A DNA stretch of 6,284 nt, taken from positions 2,133 through 8,416 of the forward strand of contig CAMYKE010000253.1 of assembly GCA_947258895.1 (NCBI GenBank), written 5' to 3'. Source of the DNA: an uncultured Pseudomonadales bacterium (GTDB lineage: Bacteria > Pseudomonadota > Gammaproteobacteria > Pseudomonadales > IMCC2047). Below the pieces are notes generated by a model. That model saw only the letters and a program-made list of their open reading frames with translations. It was not told the DNA's origin and ran no database searches. How positions within the stretch are numbered: position 1 is the first letter of the stretch; every line of letters begins with the position of its first letter. A program made the position numbers and the translations under genes. Shown one piece after another: positions 5,200-6,284 of the stretch.

Positions 5200-6102
5200 A
5201 TGCGTAACGATACCCAAGCCACGTATAAGATCATCCTCAAGCGCCCCGGCCATTTTTTGCTGCGCGTGATAAGGGGGTTCAAGGCCAATCAGGGTATGTT
5301 GCTCTCGGGCGCGGTGGCTTACTACACTCTTCTTTCTATCGTCCCCCTGTTTATTCTCTTGCTGATAGTCCTGTCCAACGTGGTGGAGGAGGCGCGATTG
5401 CTGGCGACGTTGTCCCGCTACCTGGAGTTTGTGTTTCCCGGAATGGCAGACGAAATGGTCGGACAGATTGAAAAGTTTCTTGAGAGCCGGATTATCATGG
5501 GCTGGGTGTTGATTGCGGTGATGCTGTTTTTTAGTTCGGTGGCGTTCACCATGCTGGAAAACGCCATGTCGGTAATTTTTTTTCATCGGGTACAAATCAA
5601 GCGGCGGCATTTTCTGGTCTCGGCGATTATCCCCTATTTGTTTATCCTGGTGCTGGGTGTCGGATTCCTGGTGGTCACGGTCATCGCTGGCGCGCTGTTA
5701 ACATTCAGGGAAACGCATTTTTTCGTATTTGGGCAGGATTGGTCGCTGGGAGGGTTGACCAGCCTGTTGCTCTATCTGATCGGGTTCGGTGGGCAAGTGC
5801 TGATGTTGACGGCAATATATATGGTGATGCCGGTCGGCAAGCTGTTGCTACGCCATGCACTGATCGGTGGGGTTGCTGCGGCGCTGATGTGGGAAATTAC
5901 CCGTCATGTGCTGGTCTGGTATTTTTCGACGCTGTCGTTCGTAAACGTGGTTTATGGTTCGCTGGCAACCGTGATTGTGGCATTGCTAAGCCTGGAAATA
6001 GCCGGAATGATACTGTTGCTGGGTGCACAGGTCATTGCCGAGTATGAGCGGCTGGCTGAGGAGGGCGACCTGGATACGCCCTCACAGAAAATGGTCACCT
6101 GA
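5200..6102 (+). CDS. YihY/virulence factor BrkB (UPF0761) family inner membrane protein
   Basis: Polytopic inner membrane protein of 300 residues. The molecular role of the family is not established, and older links to RNase BN and serum resistance are not reliable for function. Six membrane segments can be seen at about residues 33-60, 98-122, 139-168, 184-212, 217-240 and 250-280. Family marks are GAVAYYTLLSIVPLFILLL at the first segment, MLENAMSVIFF in the second, MPVGKLLLRHALIGGVAAAL between the fourth and fifth, and the final block VYGSLATVIVALLSLEIAGM followed by GAQVIAEYE. Both termini should be cytoplasmic, with a polar N-terminus (MRNDTQATYKIILKR). The start ATG 5200 is set by an in-frame TGA at 5182. 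The ribosome binding site is poor, so translation may be weak. Length and motifs are complete and there is no sign of damage. It stands alone, with non-coding DNA on both sides. Confidence 0.92.
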   Translation: MRNDTQATYKIILKRPGHFLLRVIRGFKANQGMLLSGAVAYYTLLSIVPLFILLLIVLSNVVEEARLLATLSRYLEFVFPGMADEMVGQIEKFLESRIIMGWVLIAVMLFFSSVAFTMLENAMSVIFFHRVQIKRRHFLVSAIIPYLFILVLGVGFLVVTVIAGALLTFRETHFFVFGQDWSLGGLTSLLLYLIGFGGQVLMLTAIYMVMPVGKLLLRHALIGGVAAALMWEITRHVLVWYFSTLSFVNVVYGSLATVIVALLSLEIAGMILLLGAQVIAEYERLAEEGDLDTPSQKMVT

Positions 6103-6160
6103 GCGTCGCAAGGTGAAAAAGAAAAAGGGCGCGGAGTGAAGATCCCTAGCTATTTTTTTA

Positions 6161-6190
6161 TTGACATGCGAAGGGTTCGGACAGTACGAA
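6161..6190 (+). promoter_or_regulatory. Possible promoter for the gene starting at 6216
   Basis: TTGACA (6161-6166) is a perfect -35 hexamer. TACGAA (6185-6190), 18 bp later, is only a weak -10 match. It is suitably placed ahead of the start at 6216. The perfect -35 is the only strong part of the case. Confidence 0.25.
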
Positions 6191-6215
6191 GGTGTTTTTT
6201 GAAGCGGGAGTTCTG

Positions 6216-6284
6216 ATGGAAGGCGCGAGCGTGGGCATTGATTCGAATTTAAAACTGTGCATAAAAACTAGCAATTCGAGCCAA
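6216..6284 (+). CDS. Start of an unrecognised gene, cut by the window edge
   Basis: ATG 6216 follows CGGGAG (6205-6210) by five nt and opens a frame that runs 23 codons to the end of the window without a stop. It reads MEGASVGIDSNLKLCIKTSN, then SSQ. There is too little to assign a family. The ribosome binding site and the TTGACA about 50 bp upstream favour a real start. The AT-rich codons after the tenth residue weaken the case. Confidence 0.35.
   Translation, partial: MEGASVGIDSNLKLCIKTSNSSQ

Noticed and set aside
6126..6200. Possible intrinsic terminators after the YihY gene (T7 at 6153-6159, T6 at 6195-6200)
   Set aside because: The stems available ahead of them are only about four pairs (AGGG/CCCT and TTCG/CGAA), too weak to call.
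1..6284. CRISPR array, defence island or phage genes
   Set aside because: No spaced repeats, nuclease, helicase, integrase or structural phage gene is visible in any frame.

Overview
The window is bacterial, with gene style and codon use that suggest a Gammaproteobacterium or close relative of moderate GC content. There is no rRNA, tRNA or housekeeping marker, so this placement is an inference from family resemblance only. Every gene I can support lies on the + strand.

Layout. The left edge holds the C-terminal part of a small membrane methyltransferase of the isoprenylcysteine carboxyl methyltransferase type (to 410). It is followed at once by a short gene that starts after a good ribosome binding site but is split by a one-base frameshift (413-663). 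Then come an exported TPR-like protein (784-1938), which appears to have lost its central part, and an exported cupin (2036-2419). Between these two, a 34-codon ORF overlaps both by ATGA. Next is a 121-bp element bounded by a 17-bp inverted repeat (2483-2603), which abuts the start region of a class I SAM-dependent methyltransferase. The natural start of that gene (ATG 2617, strong AGGAGG) is followed eight codons later by an in-frame TAG. The clean reading frame begins only at GTG 2710 and runs to 3420. A YhbS-like GNAT acetyltransferase follows 20 bp later (3441-3974).

The right half holds a 340-bp gap with a perfect 10-bp-period tandem repeat that reads as a CpxR-like box on the minus strand. 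This gap precedes an unrecognised exported or lipoprotein-like gene (4315-4773). A 426-bp non-coding stretch with an AT-rich hairpin and a possible mobile-repeat remnant follows, then a complete YihY/BrkB-type inner membrane protein (5200-6102). At the right edge a new ORF with a ribosome binding site may begin (6216 onward).

The genes do not form an obvious single pathway. What stands out is the number of lesions in the left half: a frameshift, an apparent in-frame internal deletion, and an early amber stop. All three sit in otherwise well-preserved coding sequence close to a MITE-like inverted-repeat element. This looks like accessory DNA under relaxed selection, although assembly error is an alternative for the single-base lesions. 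The best candidates for something new are the 121-bp inverted-repeat element or structured leader, and the response-regulator box ahead of the unknown envelope protein.
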